From the NCBI GenBank assembly GCA_035712245.1, contig DASTBC010000060.1, positions 1-36,420 on the forward strand: a stretch of 36,420 nucleotides of DNA, written 5' to 3'. The translations under genes were made by a program, and so were the position numbers. Of this stretch, positions 8,383 through 21,181 are shown in pieces. Within the stretch, counting starts at the first letter, position 1, and each line of letters begins with the position of its first letter. The notes under the pieces are model-generated. The model saw only the letters and a list, made by a program, of their open reading frames with translations, was not told the origin of the DNA and did not search any database. This DNA is from Candidatus Eisenbacteria bacterium. Lineage in GTDB: Bacteria > Eisenbacteria > RBG-16-71-46 > SZUA-252.

Positions 8383-8401
8383 GCGCCGCCGAAAGCGGCG
8401 C
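8383..8401 (-). terminator. GC hairpin between tRNA-Gln and prs leader
   Basis: A perfect 7-bp stem (8383-8389 with 8395-8401) closes a 5-nt loop. It lies downstream of tRNA-Gln on the minus strand, next to the larger prs-leader structure. There is no U-run, so an intrinsic terminator is only one option; a processing or stabilising hairpin is equally possible. Confidence 0.3.
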
Positions 8402-8452
8402 GCGGAACGAACGTCTAGTCTACCACGACGGCCTGTGCCCTAGGGCGTCGGA

Positions 8453-8527
8453 TGGTTGGGGCGGGAGGATTCGAACCTCCGAATGGGAGATCCAAAGTCT
8501 CCTGGCTTACCACTTGCCGACGCCCCA
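8453..8527 (-). tRNA. tRNA-Gln (anticodon TTG), CCA encoded
   Basis: The minus strand folds as a full cloverleaf: acceptor TGGGGCG with CGCCCCA, anticodon stem GGAGA/TCTCC around loop CTTTGGA (anticodon TTG), and T-arm GGAGG-TTCGAAT-CCTCC. Discriminator A is followed by an encoded CCA (8453-8455). It sits 13 nt after spoVG and upstream of prs, so it may be cut from a longer transcript. Confidence 0.96.
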
Positions 8528-8540
8528 AGACACCGGAGCC

Positions 8541-8831
8541 CTACAGCACGTTGCCGATGAGACTGGGAGCCTTCGCCCTCTCCCTCTGATACTCGTCGAG
8601 GATGCGATCCTCGATGAACTTCCTCGTGTCGTTGTTGATCGGATGGGCCACGTCTTGGTAGGTCCCGTCCGGTCGCTTCCGGCTCGGCATGGCCACGAAC
8701 ATCCCGTTCGTCCCCTCGATGATCTTGAGACCACGGATGACGAACGCGTCGTTGAAGGTCATGCTGGCGAAGGCTTTCAGCTTGTCGTCGTCCCTGAGCG
8801 ATATCCGCACTTCTGTGATCTCGAGTGTCAT
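8541..8831 (-). CDS. spoVG: SpoVG family regulatory protein
   Basis: A 96-residue SpoVG homologue. The core is highly conserved: LEITEVRISLRDDDKLKAF, FVIRGLKIIEGTNGMFVAMP and the basic SRKRPDGTYQDVAHPIN. Characterised homologues bind RNA and DNA and affect septation, virulence or sporulation genes in several phyla, and the gene also occurs in non-sporulating bacteria. It lies 71 nt after ispE and upstream of tRNA-Gln and prs. In Bacillus the order is spoVG-glmU-prs-ctc-pth; here glmU is missing and a tRNA gene takes its place. Confidence 0.95.
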   Translation of the reverse strand: MTLEITEVRISLRDDDKLKAFASMTFNDAFVIRGLKIIEGTNGMFVAMPSRKRPDGTYQDVAHPINNDTRKFIEDRILDEYQRERAKAPSLIGNVL

Positions 8832-8902
8832 ACCGTTTCACCCACCTCGAGTTCCGGACTCCGATCCCTCGGAGCCCCTGGACCCCCCAACCAGGACTCT
8901 GG

Positions 8903-9868
8903 CTACGCGAGGCCCGTTCTGCCTCGGGCCTGCGATGACGCTAGTGGAGCAACGGCTACGCCACGTTCCAGAGTACGAACCACCCGGACCTCCGCACCCG
9001 TCCCCGCGATTCCCTTCGCGATCGCCAGGGCTTCGTCGTGGGTGCACACGAAGCCGAAGAGACTCGAGCCGCTCCCTGTCAGCTGCGCCTTGATCGCGCC
9101 GCGGCTCTCCATCGCACGTTTCAGCGCGTCAAGCACCGGATACTCCGGAAGGACCACGTCCTCGAATACGTTCCGCATCGCTGCCGCCACGTCAGGTAGG
9201 CGCCCGGCCGCAATCGCGGTTTCCAAAACGTTACCGGCGGTCCCGAGATGTGTCAAACGTTTTCTGACCTGACCGTATGCCCAAGTCGTTGATATACCGA
9301 AAGGTGGACTCGCGAGGACCGTCCAAACGGGGGGAATGGGACAAAGTTGTCTCACCTGATCTCCTCGGCCCGTTCCTCTTGCCGTTCCGCCCCTTAGGAG
9401 AAACGGCACGTCCGCGCCGAGCCGGGCTCCGAGCGCGCGGAGATCGTCGATCGAGAGCTCGAGATCGAAGAGCCGGCTTGCGCCCGCGAGGAGGCCCGCC
9501 GCGTCGCTGCTGCCCCCTCCGAGTCCGGCGCCCACGGGGATCCGCTTCGTGAGACGCGCGTGCACACCGAGATTCGTCACGAGACCTTCCGCGCGCAGGA
9601 GATCCCACGCGCGCTCCACGAGATTGGGGCCCGGCCCCTGGATCGCGCGACCGCGCATCTCCAGCCGAATGCCCTCCTCCGTCGCGGGAACGAGCGTCAG
9701 CTCGTCCTCGAGCGTGATGGTCTGCAGAATCGTGTCGACCTCGTGATATCCGTCCGGCCGCCGGCCCGCGATCCAGAACCCGAGGTTGATCTTCGCGGGG
9801 CACCGGACGCGCACGCCGGCCGCGGATGGCGCGCGGCTCCGGCCCGTGGCGGCGCTCAGCGCGGCCAC
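8903..9868 (-). CDS. ispE: 4-diphosphocytidyl-2-C-methyl-D-erythritol kinase
   Basis: IspE phosphorylates CDP-methylerythritol in the MEP isoprenoid pathway. It is a GHMP kinase with the N-terminal signature CPAKINLGFWIAGRRPDGYH, the ATP loop KRIPVGAGLGGGSSDAA, LGADVPFLL and the C-terminal LTGSGSSLFGF. The start is uncertain: the GTG at 9868 overlaps the upstream stop by 13 nt, while a GTG at 9814 gives MRVRCPAKINL, closer to the usual family N-terminus (303 residues). Its product pathway supplies the polyprenyl carrier used by the UbiA-type enzyme just upstream. The open frame that extends much further upstream is a shadow. Confidence 0.92.
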   Translation of the reverse strand: MAALSAATGRSRAPSAAGVRVRCPAKINLGFWIAGRRPDGYHEVDTILQTITLEDELTLVPATEEGIRLEMRGRAIQGPGPNLVERAWDLLRAEGLVTNLGVHARLTKRIPVGAGLGGGSSDAAGLLAGASRLFDLELSIDDLRALGARLGADVPFLLRGGTARGTGRGDQVRQLCPIPPVWTVLASPPFGISTTWAYGQVRKRLTHLGTAGNVLETAIAAGRLPDVAAAMRNVFEDVVLPEYPVLDALKRAMESRGAIKAQLTGSGSSLFGFVCTHDEALAIAKGIAGTGAEVRVVRTLERGVAVAPLASSQARGRTGLA

Positions 9869-10761
9869 GAGAGGATCGCCATGACCGCGAGTCCCCACAG
9901 CACGACGTTCACGAACGTGGCCCGGTCGCGGAGGAGGTGCTCCGAGGGATTCCCGCCCTGGTCGCGCGCGTACATGAGGTAGAGGTACCGGAAGATCCCG
10001 TAGAGGACGAACGGAATGGTGAGATAGAGCGGCCTGCCGTGGAACTTGGCCACGGTCTCGGGGGAAATCGTGTAGACCGAGTACGCGAGCACGGTGGCGC
10101 CCGTCACGACGGTCACGAGCTGGTCCAGGAGCTTCATGTTGTAGGCGCCGAGCGCGCCCCGGTGCCTCACGGCGTCGCTCTCGAGCACGGCCAGCTCGTG
10201 CCGCCGCTTCCCGATCGCGAGGAAGAGCGCGAGGAAGAAGGCGCACACGAGGAGCCACGGCGAGATCTCGATCGTTCCCGCCGTTTCCGCCGGCATGCGG
10301 TCGCGGATGAGCTCGACGCCCGCGGTGGCGCGGAGCACGAATCCCAGCGCGATCGAGATCACGTCGAGCAGCACGATCTGCTTCAGCACCGTGGAGTAGA
10401 GGAGCGTCAGGACCACGTAGGCGAGCGCGGTGGCGCCGAATCGCGGCCCCAGGAGGAAGCATCCCGTGAGGCCGGCGAGGATGAGGATCGCGGACGTGGC
10501 GACGGCGGCCGGAACCGGGAGCCTCCCGGACGCGACGGGACGGTTCCGCTTCTCCGGATGGAGCCGGTCGCGCTCCACGTCCAGCACGTCGTTCAGCACG
10601 TACACCCCGGACACGGCGAGCGAGAACGTGAAGAACCCCGCCATCGCGGCGAGGACGAAGGACGGGTCGAGGAAGTGGAGCGTGAAGACGAGTCCGGCGA
10701 AGAGGACGAGGTTCTTCGTCCACTGATAGACGCGCATGGAGCGAAGGATCGCTCCGGTCAT
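9856..10761 (-). CDS. UbiA-family prenyltransferase, decaprenyl-phosphate phosphoribosyltransferase-like
   Basis: A 301-residue integral membrane protein of the UbiA superfamily. The first metal-binding motif NDVLDVERD (Asn57, Asp58, Asp61, Asp65) is followed by RNRPVASG, a combination typical of the DPPR-synthase branch (5-phosphoribosyl-1-diphosphate:decaprenyl-phosphate transferase) rather than of quinone or heme enzymes. The N-terminal RVYQWTKNLVLFAGLVF fits the same branch. About eight or nine membrane helices are visible. It probably transfers phosphoribose from PRPP to a polyprenyl phosphate for a ribose- or arabinose-containing surface glycan. The start ATG overlaps the gmhA stop (ATGA), and the gene ends inside the ispE start region. 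Confidence 0.85.
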   Translation of the reverse strand: MTGAILRSMRVYQWTKNLVLFAGLVFTLHFLDPSFVLAAMAGFFTFSLAVSGVYVLNDVLDVERDRLHPEKRNRPVASGRLPVPAAVATSAILILAGLTGCFLLGPRFGATALAYVVLTLLYSTVLKQIVLLDVISIALGFVLRATAGVELIRDRMPAETAGTIEISPWLLVCAFFLALFLAIGKRRHELAVLESDAVRHRGALGAYNMKLLDQLVTVVTGATVLAYSVYTISPETVAKFHGRPLYLTIPFVLYGIFRYLYLMYARDQGGNPSEHLLRDRATFVNVVLWGLAVMAILSWPR

Positions 10762-11351
10762 GCGCGGCCCCGCCGCTTCTTCACGGCCGCCGCCTCGGCC
10801 CGCTCGCAGCAGAGGTGCCCCACCACGAGGTGCATCTCCTGGATGCTCGGCGTGTCGCGGCTCGGCACCACGAGACACGCGTCGCACCGCCGCGCGAGCG
10901 CGGCTCCGCCGGCGCCCGTCATCGCCGCGACGCGCATCCGCTTCTTCCGCGCGGCGCGGATCGCCTCGAGCACGTTCGGAGAACGGCCGCTCGTCGTGAG
11001 CACGACGAGGAGGTCTCCCGCCCGGCCCAGCGCCTCGACCTGGCGCGCGAAGACGCTCGCGAATCCGAAATCGTTCCCCACCGAGGTGAGGATCGAGGAG
11101 TCCGTGGTGAGCGCCACGGCGGGAAGGCCTTGGCGCTCCCGCTGGAAACGCCCGACGAGCTCGGCGGCGAAGTGCTGGGCCTCGGCCGCGCTGCCGCCGT
11201 TCCCGCAGAAGAAGATCGTGCGGCCCCGCGCGGACGTGTCGGCGAAGAGCCGCGCGAGCGCCTCCACGCGGTCGCCTTCCTCCTCGAGGAGCTGGATCAG
11301 GAGGCGCGCGCGCTCGGTGAGCGCGAGCCGCACCGCGTCGCCGGCCCTCAC
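10758..11351 (-). CDS. gmhA: Sedoheptulose-7-phosphate isomerase, SIS domain (GmhA/DiaA-like)
   Basis: A 197-residue SIS-domain protein. The motifs FFCGNGGSAAEAQHFAAEL, GNDFGFASVFARQ, LTTSGRSPNV and IQEMHLVVGH match GmhA, which makes D-glycero-D-manno-heptose 7-phosphate for LPS core or S-layer glycans. DiaA, a paralogue that binds DnaA, shares the fold, but the rml genes next to it favour sugar metabolism. The start is a GTG that overlaps the rfbD stop (GTGA); the open frame upstream of it is a shadow. The end overlaps the UbiA-type gene by 4 nt. Confidence 0.88.
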   Translation of the reverse strand: MRAGDAVRLALTERARLLIQLLEEEGDRVEALARLFADTSARGRTIFFCGNGGSAAEAQHFAAELVGRFQRERQGLPAVALTTDSSILTSVGNDFGFASVFARQVEALGRAGDLLVVLTTSGRSPNVLEAIRAARKKRMRVAAMTGAGGAALARRCDACLVVPSRDTPSIQEMHLVVGHLCCERAEAAAVKKRRGRA

Positions 11352-12208
11352 GCTTCCTCCGTGGAGCGGGACCGGCGCGCCGCGAGGTAGTGGCCGACCG
11401 CCTCCTCCCACGGGCGCAGGTTCTCGCCGGTCCATGCGCGGAACCGCGCGCCGGAGAGGACGGAGTACCGGGGACGGGCCGCGGGTCGCGGGAACTCCTC
11501 GGTCGTGACCGGCGCGATCGGGGCGTCGCTTCCGAGCACGCGCGCGATCTCGCGCGCGAGGCCGTACCAGGTGGTCGTCCCGGAATTCGTGGCGTGCACG
11601 GTTCCCGTCGCGCCGCGCCGCAGCAGGAGCTCGATCGCGTGGGCGAGATCGCGCGTGTACGTGGGGGATCCCTTCTGGTCGTCCACCACGCGGAGGCTCT
11701 CTCCGCGCTCGAGCTTCGAGGCGACCGTGTCCACGAAGTTCTTCCCTCCGGATCCGAAGAGCCAGGAGGTGCGGACGACGAGGCACCTCGCGCCGGACGC
11801 GGAGACCGCCCGCTCTCCCTCGAGCTTCGACCGGCCGTACGCGTTGATCGGGCCCACGGGATCCTCCTCGAGATAGGGGCTCCGCTTCGCGCCGTCGAAC
11901 ACGTAATCGGTGCTGAGGTAGACGAAGAGCGCGCCGCGGTCCCTGGCGAGACCCGCCACGTTCGCGGCGGCGTCCCGGTTCACGGCGAGCGCCCGCTCCG
12001 GCTCCGACTCGCACCGGTCGACGTCGGTCATGGCGGCGGCGTGGACGACGGCGTCGAAGGTGATGCCTTGTGCGGCGACCCGCACCTGCGCCACGTCGGT
12101 CAGGTCCGCCTCCTCCCTTCCCCAGAGGAACAGCGTGTGCGCGCCCTGGAGCTTCTCCCGGAGCGCGCGCCCCAGCATGCCGCCGGCCCCCGTGACCAGG
12201 ACGCGCAT
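11348..12208 (-). CDS. rfbD: dTDP-4-dehydrorhamnose reductase
   Basis: A 286-residue RmlD, an extended short-chain dehydrogenase that reduces dTDP-4-dehydrorhamnose to dTDP-L-rhamnose. Visible features are the Rossmann glycine motif VTGAGGMLGRAL, the YxxxK catalytic pair in YGRSKLEGE, TSWLFGSGGKNFV and DDQKGSPTYTRDLA. It begins 7 nt after rfbA and its stop overlaps the gmhA start. Only rfbA and rfbD of the four-gene dTDP-rhamnose pathway are in this window. Confidence 0.95.
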   Translation of the reverse strand: MRVLVTGAGGMLGRALREKLQGAHTLFLWGREEADLTDVAQVRVAAQGITFDAVVHAAAMTDVDRCESEPERALAVNRDAAANVAGLARDRGALFVYLSTDYVFDGAKRSPYLEEDPVGPINAYGRSKLEGERAVSASGARCLVVRTSWLFGSGGKNFVDTVASKLERGESLRVVDDQKGSPTYTRDLAHAIELLLRRGATGTVHATNSGTTTWYGLAREIARVLGSDAPIAPVTTEEFPRPAARPRYSVLSGARFRAWTGENLRPWEEAVGHYLAARRSRSTEEA

Positions 12209-12215
12209 GGGTCCG

Positions 12216-13276
12216 CTACAGGACGTCCACCGCGCTCGAGTCGCCCACCATGAACCGGTAGGCCGAGGGCTTCCGCTGCGAGCGCTGGATGCGCGCCTCC
12301 TTGCCGATCAGGGACGCCTCGATCCGGACCGGGATGTCGTCGATCGTGCACCGCTCGAGCACGATCGAGTGCTCGATCTCGGAGTTCCGGATGCTCACGC
12401 CGTCGTGGATCGAGGTGAACGGACCGACGTACGCGCGCTCGATCGTGCACTTCGAGCCGATGCAGAGCGGTCCGCGCAGGATCGAGTCCGTGACCTGGCT
12501 CCCTTCTCCGATCACCACGTCCCCCTCGATCCGCGTCTTCGCGTCGACCGTGCCGAGGATCGAGCGCCGGACGCGCGAGAGGACCATCCGGTTGGCCTCG
12601 AGGATGTCGTCGAGCTTCCCCGTGTCCTTCCACCATCCCTGGATGATGTGGTGGTGGACGGCGCGGCCCTTGTCGATCAGGTACTGGATCGCGTCCGTGA
12701 TCTCGAGCTCGTTCCGGAACGAGGGACGGATCGCCTCCACCGCCTCGAAGATCGTGGAGTCGAACATGTAGACGCCCACGAGCGCGAGATCCGTTCGAGG
12801 CTCCTTCGGCTTCTCGACGAGCCGCACCACCCGGTTGCCGTCCAGCTCCGCGACTCCGAACTCCTCGGGATGCGGCACGTGCGCGAGGAGGATCTGGCTG
12901 TTCGGACGGTCGCGCCGGAACTCCTCGACCAGCGGGGTGATGCCGTCGAGGATCAGGTTGTCGCCCAGGTACATGATGAAGGGATCGTCCTTCAGGAACC
13001 CCTTCGAGACCTTCACCGCGTGCGCGAGGCCGAGCGGCGCCTCCTGGCGGATGTAGGTCGCGCGCACGCCGAACGCCGATCCGTCACCGACGGCGGCGCG
13101 GATCTCGGCCTCGGTGTCGCCGACCACGATCCCGACGTCGGTGACGCCGGCCTCGCGGATCGCCTCGATGCCGTAGAAGAGGATCGGCTTGTTGGCGATC
13201 GGAACGAGCTGCTTCGCGCTCGTGTGGGTGATGGGGCGGAGCCGCGTGCCTTTCCCGCCGCTCAGGATGAGCGCCT

Positions 13277-13280
<4 letters not shown>
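12216..13280 (-). CDS. rfbA: Glucose-1-phosphate thymidylyltransferase, long form
   Basis: A 354-residue nucleotidyltransferase. The N-terminal catalytic domain has the signature LILSGGKGTRLRPITHTSAK with KQLVPIANKP, and the middle holds MYLGDNLI and the sugar-binding EKPKEP and GWWKDTG. Residues from about 250 form a left-handed beta-helix of hexapeptide repeats, marking the long form rather than classic RmlA. It makes dTDP-glucose, though other NDP-sugars cannot be excluded. The start is a GTG overlapping the alaS stop (GTGA). The huge open frame upstream in the same register is a shadow of alaS. Confidence 0.92.
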
Positions 13281-15957
<2,677 letters not shown>

Positions 15958-15961
<4 letters not shown>

Positions 15962-16479
15962 TGTGGCTCGGATTGCTCCTCGGGTTCGCTCACGAGATCC
16001 CGGATCACGTTCCAGTCGAAGCCGCGGCGCAGGAGCGCCGACGCGAGCTTCCTCGAACGGACCGGACCGGCCGTCCCGCGCGCGCGCCGCTCGATCTGCG
16101 ACAGCGCCGCGCGGGCGCGCCCTTCCTCCGTGTGGAGCTCCCGCTCCGCGAGGTCCGGATCCTCGGCGACGAGGTCATCCAGCTCCTCGAGGAGGACCGG
16201 CGCGACCCCGCGCCGCTTCAGCGTGGCGCGAAGGAGCCGCCGGCCCTGCGGTTTCCTCGTCACTTCCGTGCGCAGGAACGAGCGCACGAACGCGCGGTCG
16301 TCCAGAAGCGAGACGCGGCGGAGCCGCTCGACGGCGCGCTCCACCGCGTCCGGGTCGAACCCGCGCGCGAGCAGCCGGTCCAGGACCTCGCGCTCCGTCC
16401 GCGGCCCGCGGCCGAGGATCCGGAGCGCCGCTTCCTTGGCGGCGTCCTCCGACGCCGCCCGGTCCGGCCGGATCGGCAT
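15958..16479 (-). CDS. recX: RecX family regulator of RecA
   Basis: A 173-residue RecX. It shows the three-helix repeats of the family, beginning AALRILGRGPRTEREVLDRL, then DDRAFVRSFLRTEV and a third repeat near RKLASALLRRGFDW. RecX limits RecA filament growth. It follows recA by 3 nt and overlaps alaS by 4 nt, so RecA and its inhibitor would be made together. The Glu-rich C-terminus is short. Confidence 0.93.
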
Positions 16480-16482
16480 CGC

Positions 16483-17610
<1,128 letters not shown>

Positions 17611-17690
17611 GTCGCAACTCCCCCTGATCTGGTCTCTGGCGGTCCGTGCCGGGACGCCGGTTCGGGTCGGGGCGATCTCTGGGTTCTGGG

Positions 17691-18299
17691 TCAGGACTCC
17701 GAGTTCGAGCCGGGACGGGATGGAGTCGGGGCGGTCCCGCCCGGCGGCCGGAGGCGAACCTCCGTGAGCGCAGTATAGCGAGAGCCGGCCGGATGCAGTT
17801 CACTTTTCATCACGGCGATACGGTCGAGCGGCTCCGCGGGCGGCGGGGCCGGAAGCGTGGCCGTGCGGATCGCGTCGAGCCCCCGCGCCCCCTCGCGCAC
17901 GCGCGCCAGCGTCATGTGCGGGCGAAAGGGCTTCTCGGGAGGACCGAATCCGGCGAGACGGAGCCCGTCCACCAGCGCGTTTCCCGCCGCGCGGACCGCC
18001 TCCTCCCCTTCGGAGAGCCCCATCCAGAGGACCCGCGGACGCGTGAGGGACGGGAACGCGCCCAGCCCGCCGAGCCGCGCGACCGGCGCTTCGAGCGACG
18101 CCGCGGTCCTGAGGATCCCATCCGACGCGCGCTTCACCCCGGAATCGCCCAGGTCGCCGAGAAAGCGGACCGTCACGTGGATGTTCCCGGACTTCACCCA
18201 CGACATCCCCGACGTCCCCTCGCGAAGCCGCTCGGTGACCGCGCCGAGGTACTCGATCCACGCGGGCGGGAGCAGGAGCGCGACGAAGGTGCGGGTCAC
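17691..18299 (-). CDS. thpR: RNA 2',3'-cyclic phosphodiesterase (LigT/ThpR)
   Basis: A 202-residue 2H phosphoesterase. Both catalytic HxTx motifs are present (HVTV near residue 42, HMTL near residue 129), separated by the expected distance. The N-terminus [13 protein letters not shown] is typical of the family. It opens 2',3'-cyclic phosphates of RNA in vitro; the physiological substrate is uncertain. The last 20 residues are a Pro, Ser and Gly-rich tail. The start is a GTG overlapping the cinA stop (GTGA); the longer upstream frame is a shadow. It is 80 nt upstream of recA. Confidence 0.92.
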   Translation of the reverse strand: MTRTFVALLLPPAWIEYLGAVTERLREGTSGMSWVKSGNIHVTVRFLGDLGDSGVKRASDGILRTAASLEAPVARLGGLGAFPSLTRPRVLWMGLSEGEEAVRAAGNALVDGLRLAGFGPPEKPFRPHMTLARVREGARGLDAIRTATLPAPPPAEPLDRIAVMKSELHPAGSRYTALTEVRLRPPGGTAPTPSRPGSNSES

Positions 18300-19543
18300 G
18301 CGGCAGAAACGGCGGCGAGGTGGCGGCGGGCGAGATCGAGCGCGTACGCGGCCGAACGCGCGGCGATCTCCCCGCGCGTGCCTCCGAAGACGTACCGCGC
18401 CGTGTGGGCTCCTTCCCGCGTCGCGAGTCCCAGGTACACGAGCCCGACCGGCTTCTCCGGAGTCCCGCCTTCCGGGCCCGCGATGCCCGTGCTCGAGAGC
18501 GCGAGGTCGGCTCCGAGGCGGTCCCGCGCCCCGAGCGCCATCTCGCCGGCGACCTCGGCGCTCACCGCGCCGTGCCGGCCGAGGGTCGCGGCCTGGACGC
18601 CGAGGAGGTCCTGCTTCGCCCGGTTCGCGTACGCCACGATGCCGCCGAGGAAGTACCGCGACGCGCCGGGCGTATCCGTGAGGAGGCGCCCCATCGCGCC
18701 ACCCGTGATGGACTCCGCCGTGGCGATCGTGAGCCCGCGGTCGAAGAGGAGCCGCCCCAGCACGGCGGAGAGCGTGTCCCCCTCGGAGCCGTAGACCACC
18801 TCGCCCGCCGCCTCGCGCACGTCGCGCTCGAGACGGTCCAGCGCGGTCACCGCCCACGCCGCGTCGGGGTCGTGCGGCACGAGGTAGACGTCGACGCCGG
18901 AGCTGTGCGGGAGATATCCGAACCGGACCCGCTCCTCCGACCCCTCGAGGCGCTGGAGCCGCTCCGCGAGCACCGACTCCGAGATCCCGGCCGTCCGGAT
19001 CACGCGCCGGAGCGGCGCCGCGAGCGGATGGCGGGCGCGCAGGTACGGGAGGACGTACCCCGTCATCATCGCGTCCGCTTCCGCGGGGATGCCCGGCAGA
19101 CAGAAGTACTCGGAGTCCTGGTGCGTGAAGTGGAGCCCCGGGGCGAGCCCGCGCGGGTTCTCGATGATGCGCGCGCCGCGGGGAACCAGGGCCTGCGCCT
19201 CGTTCATCGCGGGCATCTCGACGCCGCGCTCGCGGAAGCGCGCGCGCATGCGCTCGAGCACCGTCTCGTCGAGCACGAGCCGGCGGCGGAACACGGTCGC
19301 GATGATCTTCCGCGTCACGTCGTCGGGGGTCGATCCCAGGCCGCCGGTCACGAGGATCGTGTGGGCGCGGTGCCCCGCGGTCCGGAACGCCTCGCCGATC
19401 CGCGCGGCGTCGTCCCCGACCGTGGTGCGGAACGTGACGAGAAGTCCGATCGAGGCGAGCTGCTCCACGATCCGGGGCCCGTTCGTGTCGCGCGTGAGCC
19501 CGTTCAACAGCTCGCTCCCGATCGTGATCACCTCGACGCTCAT
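18296..19543 (-). CDS. cinA: CinA family nicotinamide-nucleotide amidohydrolase
   Basis: A 415-residue full-length CinA. The N-terminal MoaB-like domain starts EVITIGSELLNG and has TGGLGSTPDDVTRK. The C-terminal PncC-type domain has ATAESITGGAMGRLLTD, GGIVAYANRAKQDLLGV and STGIAGPEGGTPEKPVGLVY. Family members deamidate NMN in pyridine-nucleotide recycling and may hydrolyse ADP-ribose. The ATG overlaps the pgpA stop (ATGA). A second in-frame ATG four codons upstream is possible but lies inside pgpA. Linkage of cinA to recA is known from other bacteria. Confidence 0.95.
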   Translation of the reverse strand: MSVEVITIGSELLNGLTRDTNGPRIVEQLASIGLLVTFRTTVGDDAARIGEAFRTAGHRAHTILVTGGLGSTPDDVTRKIIATVFRRRLVLDETVLERMRARFRERGVEMPAMNEAQALVPRGARIIENPRGLAPGLHFTHQDSEYFCLPGIPAEADAMMTGYVLPYLRARHPLAAPLRRVIRTAGISESVLAERLQRLEGSEERVRFGYLPHSSGVDVYLVPHDPDAAWAVTALDRLERDVREAAGEVVYGSEGDTLSAVLGRLLFDRGLTIATAESITGGAMGRLLTDTPGASRYFLGGIVAYANRAKQDLLGVQAATLGRHGAVSAEVAGEMALGARDRLGADLALSSTGIAGPEGGTPEKPVGLVYLGLATREGAHTARYVFGGTRGEIAARSAAYALDLARRHLAAVSAA

Positions 19544-20001
19544 GGCGCGAGCCATCCTACCAGGAGGCGGAGGACCGCGTTCGTCGCGAGCCCCGCGAGG
19601 AGATCGTCCGCGACCACGCCCCAGCCTCCGGGAAGCGACTGGCTCCGGCGGATCCCGAGCGGCTTCCAGATGTCGAACACGCGGAAGAGGACGAAGAGGA
19701 GGCCGAGCGTGACGAGCGGGCTCGATCCCATCGGGACGGCGCACACGCCGACCAGCATGCCCGCCACCTCGTCGATCACGATCGGCTTCGCGTCCGTTCC
19801 GAGCGTCTTCTCGGCCTCGCCCGCGCTCCACACGCCGATCGCGGCCACCGCGAGCGCGGCGCCGCCGACGATCCACGGATCGAGGGAGCCGGCGAAGGGA
19901 AGGAGCGCCAGGGCGACGAGGAGGGAAGCGAGGGTCGCGGGCGCGAACGGGAAGGATCCGATCCCGAACCCCGTCGCGATCCAGACGGCGGCGCGCCGCA
20001 C
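19540..20001 (-). CDS. pgpA: Phosphatidylglycerophosphatase A
   Basis: A 153-residue membrane phosphatase that turns phosphatidylglycerophosphate into phosphatidylglycerol. Family motifs are GIGSFPFAPATLASL, the metal-binding KPIVIDEVAGML and FRVFDIWKPLGIRR, with GWGVVADDLLAG near the end. Four hydrophobic segments are visible. The start is GTG, 5 nt after the mglA stop, and the stop overlaps cinA. No close regulatory signal is seen, so it is probably read through from mglBA. Confidence 0.93.
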   Translation of the reverse strand: MRRAAVWIATGFGIGSFPFAPATLASLLVALALLPFAGSLDPWIVGGAALAVAAIGVWSAGEAEKTLGTDAKPIVIDEVAGMLVGVCAVPMGSSPLVTLGLLFVLFRVFDIWKPLGIRRSQSLPGGWGVVADDLLAGLATNAVLRLLVGWLAP

Positions 20002-20006
20002 GAACG

Positions 20007-20585
20007 TCAGCCGAGCGTCTTCAGGACTTGCTTGCAGGAGAGCTTGAGCGTGTCGAACACGCCCGCGCCCTTCAACGCCACCGCCTCGTAGAACGGCACG
20101 CTGCCAGGATTCAGCTCCCGCTCGAGATCCGGCACCGACACCACCCGGGGGAGGTCCCGCTTGTTGTACTGCATCACGAGCGGCACCTTGTCGACCGACA
20201 GCCCGTGCTCGGCCAGGTTGTCGTGCATGTTCATCAGGCTCTCGACGTTCGCGTCGAAGCGGTCGATCTGCGAGTCGGCCACGAACACGATCCCGTCCAC
20301 GCCCTTGAGGATCAGCTTGCGGCTCGCGTTGTAGTAGACCTGCCCGGGCACCGTGTAGAGATGGAAGCGCGTGCGAAATCCACGTATTTGTCCCAGCTCG
20401 ATCGGAAGGAAGTCGAAGAAGAGCGTGCGGTCCATCTCGGTGGCGAGGGAGATCATCTTCCCGCGGGTCTCCTGCGGGACCCGGGAATAGATGTGCTGCA
20501 GATTCGTCGTCTTGCCACAGAGTCCCGGGCCGTAATAGACGATCTTGCAGTTGATCTCCCGGGACGAATAGTTGATCAGCGACAC
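20007..20585 (-). CDS. mglA: MglA-type Ras-like GTPase
   Basis: A 192-residue small GTPase of the MglA family, the switch that sets front-rear polarity in gliding or twitching cells. The Walker A motif is GPGLCGKT (19-26). The switch II region is TVPGQ with Gln82, the position known to matter in Myxococcus MglA, and the base-recognition motif is NKRD. The N-terminal [18 protein letters not shown] is nearly diagnostic. It lies 15 nt after mglB, its GTPase-activating partner. No motility genes are in the window, so here it may regulate type IV pili, polarity or another process. Confidence 0.96.
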   Translation of the reverse strand: MSLINYSSREINCKIVYYGPGLCGKTTNLQHIYSRVPQETRGKMISLATEMDRTLFFDFLPIELGQIRGFRTRFHLYTVPGQVYYNASRKLILKGVDGIVFVADSQIDRFDANVESLMNMHDNLAEHGLSVDKVPLVMQYNKRDLPRVVSVPDLERELNPGSVPFYEAVALKGAGVFDTLKLSCKQVLKTLG

Positions 20586-20600
20586 GCGGCGCGCACGCTC

Positions 20601-21104
20601 CTACTCCCGAAACAGACTGTCGATCTCGCTCTCCGCTTCGGCCGCGAAGTCCGCTCCCAGCGTGGTCGCGGACATCTCCTCGTTGCGGTACTGCAGCTTG
20701 TCGAACAGCTGGCTCAGGACCCCCATGAGCTCATCCCCCGCCCGGCGCGCCTTGAGCCGCACCAGACCCAGCGAGGTCTTCTTGTCGAACAGGACGACGA
20801 GAATGACCCGATTCGCGATCATCGAGAGATACAGGCTGTCGTTCTGACCCTGGTGGACGAGGGTCGCGAAGTCCTTCTCGCCGACCATCTCGGCGAGCTG
20901 GGCGTTGGCGGCGAAGTCGGCGGCCGCCAGCGAGGAGAAGGAGGTGACGTCGAATCCGGGCGGCTCGCCGATCGAGTTGATGAGCTGCCCCGTCTTGTCG
21001 ATCAGCATCACGCTTCGAGCGCTGGCGCTCCGCATGAGCGATTGGAGAATCGCGTTGATCGACCAGAAGTCTTCCTCGAAGAGCGCCCAATTCCCCTTGA
21101 CCAT
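20601..21104 (-). CDS. mglB: MglB-type Roadblock/LC7 domain protein
   Basis: A 167-residue Roadblock/LC7 protein, partner and likely GTPase-activating protein of MglA. The core is RSVMLIDKTGQLINSIG, then DVTSFSSLAAADFAANAQLAE and FDKKTSLGLVRLK. The C-terminal helix contains NEEMSATTLGADFAAEAESE. The open frame extends 54 codons upstream, but the ATG at MVKGNWALFEEDFW matches where homology begins and has GGGAG in front. It is the first gene of the long minus-strand run and has a palindrome-bearing leader. Confidence 0.93.
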   Translation of the reverse strand: MVKGNWALFEEDFWSINAILQSLMRSASARSVMLIDKTGQLINSIGEPPGFDVTSFSSLAAADFAANAQLAEMVGEKDFATLVHQGQNDSLYLSMIANRVILVVLFDKKTSLGLVRLKARRAGDELMGVLSQLFDKLQYRNEEMSATTLGADFAAEAESEIDSLFRE

Positions 21105-21181
21105 GGTCCGGCTCCCTGGACACCTGGGACGAGCGTCCGTCCGGCATCGGCGTTGCACGCGACAGAGGTGTCCATCCCTTG

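Noticed and set aside
17611-17690. SOS (LexA) box before recA
   Set aside because: No GAAC-N4-GTTC or CTGT-N8-ACAG pattern was found; only a CGAACC half-site, which is too weak.
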